Assembly: GCA_026709415.1 (NCBI GenBank) | Contig: JAPOSZ010000029.1 | Location: forward strand, 22,887 to 86,886 | Source: Flavobacteriaceae bacterium | GTDB lineage: Bacteria; Bacteroidota; Bacteroidia; Flavobacteriales; Flavobacteriaceae | Length of the DNA: 64,000 nt | Direction: 5' to 3' | Shown here: piece by piece, positions 38,240-47,214 of the stretch | Position numbering within the stretch: position 1 is the first letter of the stretch | Layout of the letters: the number at the start of each line of letters is the position of its first letter | Translations under genes and position numbers: made by a program | The notes under the pieces: model-generated | Database searches by the model: none | What the model saw: only the letters and a program-made list of their open reading frames with translations | What the model was told of the DNA's origin: nothing

Positions 38240-38921
38240 TTCGTCCAGATCCTGAAACTTTTTGATTCTGTTTATCAGGGGTTCCATGGCATTTGATGCT
38301 GCCTGATCCACTGACATTACCGTTAAATGAATCACTAGCATATAGGTTTACTGAACCTGATCCACTGACATTAGCGATGGCTTTATCCGCTTTTAATTCT
38401 GATGCTTTTACAAAGCCCGAACCCGCCAAGGAAAAAGTCACACGGTCCGTATCTCCTGATAAAGTGATCCCACCAGAACCGGATACTGAGCCTTCAATTG
38501 AATCAGCATGGACCTTTAAATCGATTTTTCCTGATCCGGCAAGTGATAATTTCAATTGATCACTGGATAGCGTATGATTGTTTGAAATCTTTCCTGAACC
38601 ACTTAATGCCAAGGCGTTTAATTCATCGATAGGGACCGTTACTTCTATGGCCCCTCTCCATGAGTTAGATCCTAAGTTGGATTTTCTTTGAATGGTAAGA
38701 GTCCCATTTTTAACAGAAGCTCTAACTGCAGAGAGTTTTGATCCATCCAAAGTGATAGATCCTGGTTGTCCTTTTACGAGGTTGACTTTATAAGAACCAG
38801 CCACTTTAATAGAGTGATAAAACCCGACCTCCCTGACTTCTTTTTCCTGTTGTGCTTGAGATAGAGTTAACGGTCCAACGATAAAGGCTAAAACCAATAG
38901 TTGACCAATGAATTTTTTCAT
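38223..38921 (-). CDS. DUF2807 (head GIN domain) exported protein
   Basis: A 232-residue exported protein. Signal peptide MKKFIGQLLVLAFIVGPLTLSQAQ. The rest is a right-handed beta-solenoid made of repeated GSGSI/GSGKI turns (LSGSGKISNN, LAGSGKIDLK, VSGSGGITLS, LAGSGFVKA, VSGSGSVNLY, VSGSGSIKCH, VSGSGRISFVD). The family is common in Bacteroidota as a putative cell-surface adhesin; function unproven. Convergent with the MFS gene. Confidence 0.87.
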   Translation of the reverse strand: MKKFIGQLLVLAFIVGPLTLSQAQQEKEVREVGFYHSIKVAGSYKVNLVKGQPGSITLDGSKLSAVRASVKNGTLTIQRKSNLGSNSWRGAIEVTVPIDELNALALSGSGKISNNHTLSSDQLKLSLAGSGKIDLKVHADSIEGSVSGSGGITLSGDTDRVTFSLAGSGFVKASELKADKAIANVSGSGSVNLYASDSFNGNVSGSGSIKCHGTPDKQNQKVSGSGRISFVD

Positions 38922-39213
38922 GTTTGATAATTTTTTAGTGAAATGAATGATAATTTGAGTTAATGATTAAAAAACCACTGAAATGCCATCAATTGGGGGC
39001 ATATCATTTTTTGTACTTTATGGTTGGACTTGAATAACAACTAAAATGTAACATCCGGATAAAATAATTCGACTAATCGTTTTGAAAAATGAATTTAGAA
39101 TGGTTCCAAAATGATTCGTTTCAAATTTTTCAATGACAATAATCAAACCATCGTCATGAAATGTCGATCAATTTCGTTGTATAAATGTCACCCACAATGA
39201 CTGTAATTTGGAG

Positions 39214-39229
39214 TGGCACAACAATTGCA
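39214..39229 (+). promoter_or_regulatory. Sigma-54-type promoter before lon
   Basis: TGGCAC-AACAA-TTGCA matches the -24/-12 consensus TGGCAC-N5-TTGCA, with GG and GC exactly 10 bp apart. Predicted transcription start is about 39240, leaving an 85-nt leader to the lon ATG. A partial overlap with other signals cannot be excluded, and rpoN is not in this window. Confidence 0.55.
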
Positions 39230-39324
39230 TTTTTTTATAGTAGGCATAACAAACGAAGATTGGTTTGGCGATGCTAAAGATAAAAGTCAAATTTACTGAC
39301 AATTTGACACACTAATAAAGTTCA

Positions 39325-41775
39325 ATGAAAAAAACAAACAAGGAAAAAATAGAAACATACGTTTTTGAAGATGGACAGGAATCGGGAATGGCTGTAACAA
39401 GAAAAAAAAATGAGCCAGAGGCGATTGTCAAAGAAGAACCAGGTTCTAAAACGCTCCCCATTTTACCTCTTAAAAACACCGTACTGTTTCCTGGAGTGGT
39501 TATCCCCATTGTTGCTGGAAGAAAAAAAGCGATTCAACTTTTAAAACATGTGGATGAGGGAGATAAGCTATTGGGGGTTGTTGCTCAGAAAATCCCCGAT
39601 ATCAATGATCCAAAACCTGAGGATTTAAACATCATTGGTACCGTAGCCAAAATTTTGAGAATTATTGAGTTGCCAGATAATTCAACGACAGTGATATTAG
39701 AGGGTAGGAGCCGGTTTAAAATTTTAAAAATGAATCAATCCGAACCCTTTTTTGAAGCTGATGTTGAAAAAACCCCCTATGCGAAGATAAAACATAAAAC
39801 AAAAGAATACAAGGCCATCATTGACACCATTAGAGATGTCGCTGAACGGATTATAAAAGAAAGTGATGGCATTCCCACGGAGGCTTCAATCGCGGTAAAA
39901 AACATAAAAAGTGATAGTTTTTTAATCAATTTTATTTCTGCGAATATGAATTTTCATGTAAAACAAAAACAGGAAATTTTAGAAGAAAATGAATTTCGTC
40001 AAAGAGCTTTAAAATGTCTTCGTTTACTCAATGAAGAGCACGACAAAGTCATGCTTCGAAATGATATTCAATCACAAGTCAGAAAAGATATTGATGTCCA
40101 GCAGAGAGAATATTTTTTACAACAGCAAATGAAAACGATTCAAAAGGAACTGGGTAAAGAAAGTTTTGAAGATGAAGTCGAAGAATTAAAAACAAAAGCC
40201 AAATCTAAAAAGTGGGACAAAAAAGTAGGCGAAATGTTCCATAAAGAAGTCAGTAAACTGCAGAGAATGAATCCTCAGTTGGCCGAGTATTCAGTACAAC
40301 GAAATTATTTGGATTTATTCTTAGAACTACCATGGGGGGATTATTCAGTCGATAAGTTAGACTTAAAAAGAGCCCAAAGAATTTTAGACCGCGATCATTT
40401 TGGGCTAGAAAAGGTTAAAAAACGTATGATTGAGTTTTTGGCCGTATTTAAACTAAAAAAAGATTTAAAGTCACCATTATTATGTTTAGTAGGTCCCCCT
40501 GGTGTAGGAAAGACATCATTGGGAAAATCTATTGCTGAGGCTTTGGGTCGATCGTATGTTCGGATTTCACTTGGCGGGTTACACGATGAATCTGAAATTC
40601 GAGGTCACCGAAGAACGTATATTGGTTCAAGGCCGGGTCGTATTATTCAAAGCATTAAAAAAGCTAAAACCAATAATCCGGTTTTCGTTTTGGATGAAAT
40701 TGATAAAATTGGACGTGGAACACATGGGAATCCAGAAGCTGCTTTTTTAGAGGTTTTAGATCCAGAGCAGAATCATGCCTTTTATGATAATTATCTTGAA
40801 ACTGGATACGATTTAACCAAAGTACTGTTCATAGCGACAGCCAATAATTTAAATGAGGTACACAATGCTTTAAAAGACAGAATGGAAATCATTGAAGTTT
40901 CGGGATACACCTTAGAAGAAAAAGTAATGATAGCCAAAAAGCATTTGATTCCCAAAATGATCAAGGAACATGGTCTTACTTCTAAACAAATTAAACTATC
41001 CAATTCGCTCTTAGAAAAGGTCATTGATCATTACACGTTTGAATCTGGTGTGAGGGGCCTAGAAAAGCAAGTCGCCAGCTTGGTGCGTCATGCAGCCAAA
41101 TCGGTTGCTATGGAAGAAAAATACAACACCTCTCCTAGGATTTCAGAACTATCAGCCATTTTGGGCCCAGAGAAAAAGAGAAGGGATAAATATGAGAACA
41201 ACTATGTTGCAGGGGTTGCTACTGGATTGGCTTGGACATGGGCTGGTGGAGCCATTTTATTCATTGAGTCGGCGATTTCAAAAGGGAAAGGAAAATTGAC
41301 CTTTACTGGCAATCTAGGAAAAATCATGTCTGAATCAGCGACAATTGCCATGGAGTATATCAAATCGAATGCAAGCCTTTTGGAGTTAGAAAAAATAGAC
41401 TTTGAGAAATACAATGTCCATATTCATGTTCCAGAGGGGGCAACACCAAAAGATGGACCAAGTGCAGGTATAGCCATTTTAATCTCTTTAGTTTCTCTTT
41501 TTACCCAAAAGCGAATCAAAAGCAAAATAGCTTTGTCAGGTGAAATCACTATCCGTGGAAAAGTATTGCCGGTTGGTGGCCTAAAGGAAAAAATATTAGC
41601 CGCTAAAAGATCCAATATTAAAGAAATCATTTTGAGTCAAGCCAACAAAAGCGATGTGGAACACATAGAACAGAAGTATTTGAAAGGGCTTAAATTTCAT
41701 TATGTGGATGAAATGATGGAAGTCATCGATTTAGCTCTTACTAATCAATTAGCTATCAATTCTAAAAAGTTGTAA
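39325..41775 (+). CDS. lon: ATP-dependent protease Lon
   Basis: An 816-residue LonA protease. N-terminal substrate domain from LPILPLKNTVLFPGVVIPI (about residues 47-65), coiled middle with QREYFLQQQMKTIQKELG, AAA+ module with Walker A GPPGVGKTS and Walker B FVLDEIDKIG, sensor region FIATANNLNEV, and the C-terminal protease with catalytic Ser in KDGPSAGIAI and Lys in GLKEKILAAKR. Length normal. It is monocistronic. The 390-bp upstream gap holds the sigma-54-type motif. Confidence 0.97.
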   Translation: MKKTNKEKIETYVFEDGQESGMAVTRKKNEPEAIVKEEPGSKTLPILPLKNTVLFPGVVIPIVAGRKKAIQLLKHVDEGDKLLGVVAQKIPDINDPKPEDLNIIGTVAKILRIIELPDNSTTVILEGRSRFKILKMNQSEPFFEADVEKTPYAKIKHKTKEYKAIIDTIRDVAERIIKESDGIPTEASIAVKNIKSDSFLINFISANMNFHVKQKQEILEENEFRQRALKCLRLLNEEHDKVMLRNDIQSQVRKDIDVQQREYFLQQQMKTIQKELGKESFEDEVEELKTKAKSKKWDKKVGEMFHKEVSKLQRMNPQLAEYSVQRNYLDLFLELPWGDYSVDKLDLKRAQRILDRDHFGLEKVKKRMIEFLAVFKLKKDLKSPLLCLVGPPGVGKTSLGKSIAEALGRSYVRISLGGLHDESEIRGHRRTYIGSRPGRIIQSIKKAKTNNPVFVLDEIDKIGRGTHGNPEAAFLEVLDPEQNHAFYDNYLETGYDLTKVLFIATANNLNEVHNALKDRMEIIEVSGYTLEEKVMIAKKHLIPKMIKEHGLTSKQIKLSNSLLEKVIDHYTFESGVRGLEKQVASLVRHAAKSVAMEEKYNTSPRISELSAILGPEKKRRDKYENNYVAGVATGLAWTWAGGAILFIESAISKGKGKLTFTGNLGKIMSESATIAMEYIKSNASLLELEKIDFEKYNVHIHVPEGATPKDGPSAGIAILISLVSLFTQKRIKSKIALSGEITIRGKVLPVGGLKEKILAAKRSNIKEIILSQANKSDVEHIEQKYLKGLKFHYVDEMMEVIDLALTNQLAINSKKL

Positions 41776-42260
41776 TCTATCGATTTAAAGTGGATCGTTT
41801 CGCATATTTCTTGTTTGTAAAGCCAGTGACCTTTTGGTTCGATCAAAAATCACCACTTTCCGCCAATGAATCAATTGAAGGACTCATACAACGGAATCTA
41901 ATCCCATTGTAATAGAGAACTGGAAAAACTCAGATGGCATAAGTCATATAGAGTGGTAGTTCATTTTTTTATTAGCTAGATTCTCATGTCGAATCTCTCC
42001 TGTACCTATCAAGCCAAAGCATTCTAAAGAATCGTTTTTTCTTATATATCCAGCGTAGGAAATATAGATTTCTCGCACTGAATCAAAAACACAAGAGTTT
42101 TGATTGGTGTATAATAGTACCATCGATTGGTACTTTTGTTCTTCATAGACTTTTCAATAATGTTTCATATCATAGTTGTTTGTGAAATGACGAAGTTGAA
42201 TCGTATGAACTCTCCAATCAATCAATTGACTGGGGTTATAAAGTTGCCATAGAGACACCA
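41776..42260. other. 485-bp gap between lon and cmk; possible small remnant
   Basis: No solid gene. A minus-strand frame at 41944-42123 (59 codons from an ATG, open about 10 codons further) reads protein-like (YISYAGYIRKNDSLECF) but matches no family that I know and lacks a promoter box. It may be a remnant or chance. Confidence 0.3.
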
Positions 42261-42950
42261 TTGAGAAATCATTCAAAAAAAATCATAATTGCTATTGATG
42301 GTAAAGCCTCCACTGGGAAAACAACCCTTGCCAAAAGACTAGCTAAGCATTATAGTTATGCACATATTGATACAGGCGCTATGTATCGAGCCGTGACATT
42401 TTATGCTTTGAAGCATTACCGAAAGGCCAATCATCAAATTGATATGCCAAGGTTAATTGAGAATATCCATAACATTCACATTGAATTTAAAATTGACAGT
42501 TTTAAACAACGGTGTTTGCTCAATGGTATTGATGTCGATGATCAAATAAGATCCATAGATGTTTCTGATTTTGTGAGTTTGGTTTCTACTTATTCACCGG
42601 TCAGGACCTATTTAGTTTCTCTTCAACAAAAAATCGGACAAAAGAAAGCCATAGTCATGGAAGGACGAGACATCGGTACAGTGGTTTTTCCCAAGGCGGA
42701 GTGTAAGATTTATTTGACAGCTAATCCAGAAATTAGAGCCAAAAGACGCTATAGAGAATTAATCCAATTGGGTCATCAGACAGACTTCAATGTGGTATTA
42801 AAAAATGTAATTAAAAGAGACTATATTGACCAATCTAGAAAACATTCCCCATTAACAAAAGCCAGTGATGCTATTCAAATTGATGTTTCAGATTTAAACG
42901 CAGAACAAGTCTATTTAAAATCCAAAAAGATTGTCGATCAAAAATTATAG
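42261..42950 (+). CDS. cmk: Cytidylate kinase
   Basis: A 229-residue NMP kinase that phosphorylates CMP/dCMP. P-loop in IIAIDGKASTGKTTLAKRLA (the usual G-P-A-G-S-G-K-S/T is varied to GKASTGKTT), HIDTGAMYRAVTFYAL, DDQIRSIDVSDFVSLVS, VMEGRDIGTVVFPKA and the lid KIYLTANPEIRAKRRYREL. The TTG start is the first usable codon. It precedes rpsA, the usual cmk-rpsA neighbourhood. Confidence 0.95.
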   Translation: MRNHSKKIIIAIDGKASTGKTTLAKRLAKHYSYAHIDTGAMYRAVTFYALKHYRKANHQIDMPRLIENIHNIHIEFKIDSFKQRCLLNGIDVDDQIRSIDVSDFVSLVSTYSPVRTYLVSLQQKIGQKKAIVMEGRDIGTVVFPKAECKIYLTANPEIRAKRRYRELIQLGHQTDFNVVLKNVIKRDYIDQSRKHSPLTKASDAIQIDVSDLNAEQVYLKSKKIVDQKL

Positions 42951-43018
42951 TGTTATTGACTTAAAGGTTTCTATTGCAAAAGATGACAAACAATAGGAGC
43001 TGTTTCGGATACTATTTT

Positions 43019-43026
43019 TATATTTG
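43019..43026 (+). promoter_or_regulatory. Candidate -7 box (TATATTTG) for rpsA
   Basis: TAnnTTTG match with TGTTTCGG about 20 bp upstream as a possible -33 element; leader about 100 nt, longer than for other genes here, which could host autoregulation by S1. Confidence 0.45.
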
Positions 43027-43132
43027 CAAACTTTTAAATTCAAGGGAAACAAAAAAGTAATCACGGAATATGAATAACCTCTTCTGTATATAGAATGAAC
43101 GTTTCCTCGTATACAGAATACAAATTAGCTAA

Positions 43133-45226
43133 ATGTCAAAAATCAAAACTCATCAAGAATCTGAAACCACTCCAGAAGAAACTCTAGTGGAAAATCCAGC
43201 GGCTGAAACAACAACCTCAGAAAAATTCAGTTCTCAAGAAGAACAAGAGCCCAAAACAACCAAATTGGATGATGCGAATCAGAACCATGAAGCTATAGTA
43301 GAACAACCCACTGCAAACAAAACGATACCGGATTCCAAAGAGCAAAAACAGATTCAACCAACAACGGAGAAAGACATTTCTGAAGCTGAAGCCACTTCTT
43401 CTGATGCATTTTTAAACAACTTTGATTGGGAAAAGCATAAAGGGACTGCGGAATCCATTGGAGATAAAAAAATGAAGAGTTTTGAAACTCAAGTTGATGA
43501 AAACTTTTCAGGAACGGCTGGAAATTCTATCATAAAAGGAAAAATAATCCGCATTGCGGATCGAGAAGCTTTGGTGGATATCAATTCCAAATCTGAAGGG
43601 GTGATTTCTTTGAATGAATTCAGATATAACCAAGATTTAACTGAAGGAGATTTAGTGGATGTCATTGTGGATAAACCAGAAGACAAAACGGGTCAGCTCG
43701 TTTTATCTCATCGTAAGGCTCGTACCATCATCGCTTGGAAAAAAGTGAATGAAGCTTTCAAAAATGAAGAAATACTATCGGGGACGGTAAAATGTCGCAC
43801 CAAAGGGGGCATGATTGTCGATATTCAAGGAATTGAAGCCTTTTTACCGGGTTCTCAAATTGATATTAAACAAATTAAAGACTATGACCAGTACATCAAC
43901 AAGGTCATGGATTTTAAAATTGTTAAGATCAATCAAGAATTTAAAAACATAGTGGTGTCTCACAAAGTATTAATCGAAGCTGATATGGAGGAAATGAAAC
44001 AAGAAATCATTTCTAAGCTCAAAAAAGGGAATGTCTTAAAAGGCACGGTTAAAAGTATCATGTCTTACGGTGTATTTATTGATTTGGGAGCTATTGATGG
44101 GTTGATTCATATTGGGGATTTGGCATGGAAGAGAATTAGTCATCCATCTGAAATTGTCGAGATCGATCAGACGCTGGATGTCGTTGTATTGGATTTTGAT
44201 AAAGACGAAATCAAAATTCAATTGGGATTGAAACAGTTGGAAGATCATCCTTGGGAAAAGCTTAGTGCTGATATTAAAGAAGGATCGGAGTTAGAAGGAA
44301 AAGTGGTGATGATTTATGACTATGGTGTATTTGTAGAAGTAGAAAATGGGGTTGAAGGTTTTATGAAAGTCGTTGATATGTCATGGTCTACCTATTTAAG
44401 ATCTGCGGGAGAATTTGTTAAAGAAGGAGACCTAGTAAAAGTCAAGGTGCTTTCAATTGATGCTGAAGCTAGAAAATTGTCTCTTGGAATGAAACAATTA
44501 ACCAAAGATCCATGGACGGATATTACTGAAAAGTATCAGATCAGAACCAAACATGAAGGGATCATTCGAAATTTAAAAGAGTTTGGTGTTTTTGTGGAAT
44601 TAGAGCCTGGTATTGAAGGATTGGTTTATTTGAGTGATATTTCTTGGACCAAACGCATTAAACATCCTTCAGATTTATTCAAGTTAGGGGATAAAATTGA
44701 AGTCCTGGTTATGGACATCGACACCAAAGAACGTCGATTAAGACTTGGTCATAAACAAACGAAGGTCAATCCGTGGGATAAATATGAAAAACAATACGCT
44801 GTAGGTACGGTTCATAAATTTAAAATTGATAAAGTCATCAATGGTGATGGGATTATCAATTTTCAAGATAATTTGGTGATTTATGTCAAACGTAATGGCA
44901 TGAAAACCGCCGAAGGAAAACCCTTGAAAAAAGGTCAAGAAGCGGAGTTTAAAATCATTGAATTTAATAAAGATAGTTCTGCTGTTATCGCTTCACATAC
45001 GGCTTTAATTAACGATCAAGAAAAAGAAAATGTGACCAAAAGAGATCAAGCACTTTCTAATAAGAGAGTCAAAAAAGCGACATTGGGAGAATTAGAAGGT
45101 TCGGTTCTTTCTGAACTTAAAAGTAAAATGGAAGATCAAACCGAGGAACCTAAAAAATTCGCTAAAAGGAAGAAACGGGATCGTGACGATAAGCCTTTTG
45201 TTATCGACACTGAAGATAGCCAATAA
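43133..45226 (+). CDS. rpsA: 30S ribosomal protein S1
   Basis: A 697-residue S1 protein. Residues 1-105 form an extra, low-complexity acidic region rich in Glu, Thr and Gln. Then come six S1 OB-fold repeats: near GKIIRIADREALVDI, GTVKCRTKGGMIVDI, GTVKSIMSYGVFIDL, GKVVMIYDYGVFVEV, GIIRNLKEFGVFVEL and a divergent last one (HKFKIDKVINGDGII). The C-terminus is basic (KKFAKRKKRDRDD). S1 delivers mRNA to the 30S, which matters in a phylum with few Shine-Dalgarno sites. A terminator follows. Confidence 0.95.
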   Translation: MSKIKTHQESETTPEETLVENPAAETTTSEKFSSQEEQEPKTTKLDDANQNHEAIVEQPTANKTIPDSKEQKQIQPTTEKDISEAEATSSDAFLNNFDWEKHKGTAESIGDKKMKSFETQVDENFSGTAGNSIIKGKIIRIADREALVDINSKSEGVISLNEFRYNQDLTEGDLVDVIVDKPEDKTGQLVLSHRKARTIIAWKKVNEAFKNEEILSGTVKCRTKGGMIVDIQGIEAFLPGSQIDIKQIKDYDQYINKVMDFKIVKINQEFKNIVVSHKVLIEADMEEMKQEIISKLKKGNVLKGTVKSIMSYGVFIDLGAIDGLIHIGDLAWKRISHPSEIVEIDQTLDVVVLDFDKDEIKIQLGLKQLEDHPWEKLSADIKEGSELEGKVVMIYDYGVFVEVENGVEGFMKVVDMSWSTYLRSAGEFVKEGDLVKVKVLSIDAEARKLSLGMKQLTKDPWTDITEKYQIRTKHEGIIRNLKEFGVFVELEPGIEGLVYLSDISWTKRIKHPSDLFKLGDKIEVLVMDIDTKERRLRLGHKQTKVNPWDKYEKQYAVGTVHKFKIDKVINGDGIINFQDNLVIYVKRNGMKTAEGKPLKKGQEAEFKIIEFNKDSSAVIASHTALINDQEKENVTKRDQALSNKRVKKATLGELEGSVLSELKSKMEDQTEEPKKFAKRKKRDRDDKPFVIDTEDSQ

Positions 45227-45277
45227 AAGTTGGTGAATGAATTTGAACATAGTTTTTCCGATGGAATTCAACTAATT

Positions 45278-45308
45278 AAACCCCTCCAGAAATGGAGGTT
45301 TTTTTTTG
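45278..45308 (+). terminator. Rho-independent terminator after rpsA
   Basis: CCTCC-AGAAAT-GGAGG stem and loop followed by a run of nine T, about 52 bp after the rpsA stop. Confidence 0.85.
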
Positions 45309-45380
45309 CAATTGGAAAATTAAAAGCGCCTTAATTGAAACAGATCCAAGTCGAACTAAAGTTTAAAATACCAGTGAATG

Positions 45381-45388
45381 TAAATTTG
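45381..45388 (+). promoter_or_regulatory. Candidate -7 box (TAAATTTG) for pyrRB
   Basis: Exact TAnnTTTG match 22 bp before the pyrR ATG. The leader of about 15 nt is too short to hold a PyrR attenuator. Confidence 0.45.
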
Positions 45389-45410
45389 TAACTTATAGAG
45401 AAGTAGTTTG

Positions 45411-45950
45411 ATGCAACGTATTCTATTAGATCAACAAAAAATTCAAATTATCCTCCATCGTTTATGTTGTCAATTAATTGAACGCTATGGGAGACTAGAA
45501 AATACGGTATTGGTGGGGTTACAACCTAGAGGAACATTTCTTTTAGATCGAATAATTAAACTATTAAAATACCAGTATCAAATTGAAGATGTTCAAAATG
45601 GCAAACTCGATGTGACTTTTTTTAGAGATGATTTTCGCCATTCAGAAAAGCCCATGACCGCTAATCAAAATTTAATGAATGTCGTCATTGAAAATCGTCA
45701 AGTGGTTTTGATTGACGATGTGTTTTTTACTGGACGAAGTGTACGCGCTGCATTGACAGCTATTGAAAGTTATGGTCGGCCATCCACTATTGAACTGATG
45801 GTTTTAGTTCATCGGCGATTTAGTCGGCACTTACCCATAAAACCCGATTACATTGGTATTCAAATGGATGCATTGGTTGGAGATAAGGTTAAAGTTTCTT
45901 GGATTGAAAATGATGAGAAAGACGTGGTTTACCTTCAAAAGAGAACTTAA
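45411..45950 (+). CDS. pyrR: PyrR bifunctional pyrimidine regulator / uracil phosphoribosyltransferase
   Basis: 179 residues from the ATG at 45411 (a TTG directly before it is also in frame). Type I phosphoribosyltransferase with the PRPP-binding motif VVLIDDVFFTGRSVRAAL, GLQPRGTFLLDRI and DVTFFRDDF as in PyrR. In other bacteria PyrR binds pyr mRNA leaders; here the short leader leaves room only for the enzymatic role or a different control. It ends directly against the pyrB start. Confidence 0.93.
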   Translation: MQRILLDQQKIQIILHRLCCQLIERYGRLENTVLVGLQPRGTFLLDRIIKLLKYQYQIEDVQNGKLDVTFFRDDFRHSEKPMTANQNLMNVVIENRQVVLIDDVFFTGRSVRAALTAIESYGRPSTIELMVLVHRRFSRHLPIKPDYIGIQMDALVGDKVKVSWIENDEKDVVYLQKRT

Positions 45951-46904
45951 ATGGGAACCTTAAGTGTGCAAAATCTTATTGGTATCAAATACTTACAAAA
46001 AAACGATTTGGATCTCATTTTTGACATGGCTACACACTTTAAAGAAGTCATCAATCGACCAATCAAAAAGGTGCCGAGTCTTAGAGATTATACCATTGCT
46101 AATTTATTTTTTGAAGATAGTACACGAACTAAATTATCGTTTGAAATTGCTGAAAAACGACTGAGTGCCGATGTGATTAACTTTTCATCTTCTAATTCAT
46201 CTATAAAAAAAGGCGAATCCCTACTCGACACGGTTAAAAATATATTGGCTATGAAAGTTGATCTGATTGTGGTGAGACATCCAAACCCTGGGGCAGCCCT
46301 ATTTCTTTCTCAAAAGATAAATGCAACCATCATCAATGCAGGAGATGGCACCCATGAGCATCCCACGCAAGGATTGTTGGATTGTTATTCTTTATTGGAA
46401 AAATTCGGATCATTAGACGGGAAAAAAATAGCCATTGTAGGGGACATTGCTCATTCTAGGGTGGCTCTTTCAAATATCTATGCATTAAAAAAATTAGGAG
46501 CTGAAGTATGTCTATGTAGTCCTAAATCATTGATTCCTCAAAATGTCGAAAAATTAGGAGTCCATCAAAGCACAAACCTACTTGAAACGCTCCAATGGAG
46601 CGACGCTGTCAATATGCTTCGAGTTCAAAAAGAGCGAATCCAAAAGGCATCATATCCAAGTTTGAGGGATTATGCATTGCAATTTGGTCTTACGAAGCCA
46701 CTGATGGAAAAACTTGATAAATTCCTTGTCATTTTACATCCCGGACCAATAAATAGAGGAATAGAAATCACCAGTGAAGTGGCCGATTCGGATCAAGCCA
46801 TTATTCTTGACCAAGTCGAAAATGGGGTGGCTATCAGAATGGCCGTCATCTATCTGTTGGTTTCGAAATTGAAAATGTCTACAGATGAAAGTCCAATTAC
46901 TTGA
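45951..46904 (+). CDS. pyrB: Aspartate carbamoyltransferase catalytic subunit
   Basis: A 317-residue enzyme of de novo pyrimidine synthesis. Carbamoyl-phosphate loop FFEDSTRTKLSFE, the SSxxKGE loop (SSIKKGESLLDT), NAGDGTHEHPTQGLLD, DIAHSRVALSN, MLRVQKER and LHPGPINRGIE. No pyrI regulatory subunit is adjacent. It follows pyrR without a gap and overlaps the next small gene by 20 bp. Confidence 0.97.
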   Translation: MGTLSVQNLIGIKYLQKNDLDLIFDMATHFKEVINRPIKKVPSLRDYTIANLFFEDSTRTKLSFEIAEKRLSADVINFSSSNSSIKKGESLLDTVKNILAMKVDLIVVRHPNPGAALFLSQKINATIINAGDGTHEHPTQGLLDCYSLLEKFGSLDGKKIAIVGDIAHSRVALSNIYALKKLGAEVCLCSPKSLIPQNVEKLGVHQSTNLLETLQWSDAVNMLRVQKERIQKASYPSLRDYALQFGLTKPLMEKLDKFLVILHPGPINRGIEITSEVADSDQAIILDQVENGVAIRMAVIYLLVSKLKMSTDESPIT

Positions 46905-47214
46905 CCAACAGATTTATTTGATTAGTCAAGATTCGAGCAAATTCGATTTTGTGTCTAAATTCATTGGGGAATCTACATTTAATCAAAATCCATATAGTAT
47001 CATAGTAACACAGTCTGGATGTGAAAAGGATTTGGATTTCAAAGCATTAAATCTCATATCAAGTAAACTCCACAAATTAAATCTAATTTTGGTGTTGGTT
47101 TTTCAAAATGAACCCCCTGATTTTTTATCGGATGAGATTATCAGCGTGCCAACTTTAACCGAAGCTATTGATTATATACAACTCGATAGAATTCAAAAGG
47201 AACTTTTAGAGTAA
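46885..47214 (+). CDS. Small protein between pyrB and rnz, unknown function
   Basis: A 109-residue acidic alpha/beta protein (KVQLLDQQIYLISQD, ILVLVFQNEPPDF, VPTLTEAIDYIQLD). The alternation of strands and helices recalls STAS-like folds, but no family motif is certain. It overlaps pyrB by 20 bp and rnz starts right after its stop, so translation is coupled to rnz. A short gene in front of rnz is common in related genomes. Confidence 0.7.
   Translation: MKVQLLDQQIYLISQDSSKFDFVSKFIGESTFNQNPYSIIVTQSGCEKDLDFKALNLISSKLHKLNLILVLVFQNEPPDFLSDEIISVPTLTEAIDYIQLDRIQKELLE

Noticed and set aside
38293..38559. Plus-strand open frame with Pro/Glu-rich repeats opposite the DUF2807 gene
   Set aside because: It mirrors the GSG repeat of the real minus-strand gene, which has a signal peptide and family match.
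38300..38880. Possible tandem DNA repeat or CRISPR-like periodicity in the DUF2807 gene
   Set aside because: The periodicity is the protein's GSG beta-solenoid repeat; spacing and sequence vary and there are no repeat-spacer units.
45361..45410. PyrR-type attenuator before pyrR
   Set aside because: The promoter box leaves a leader of only about 15 nt, too short for an anti-terminator/terminator switch; no such hairpins are visible.
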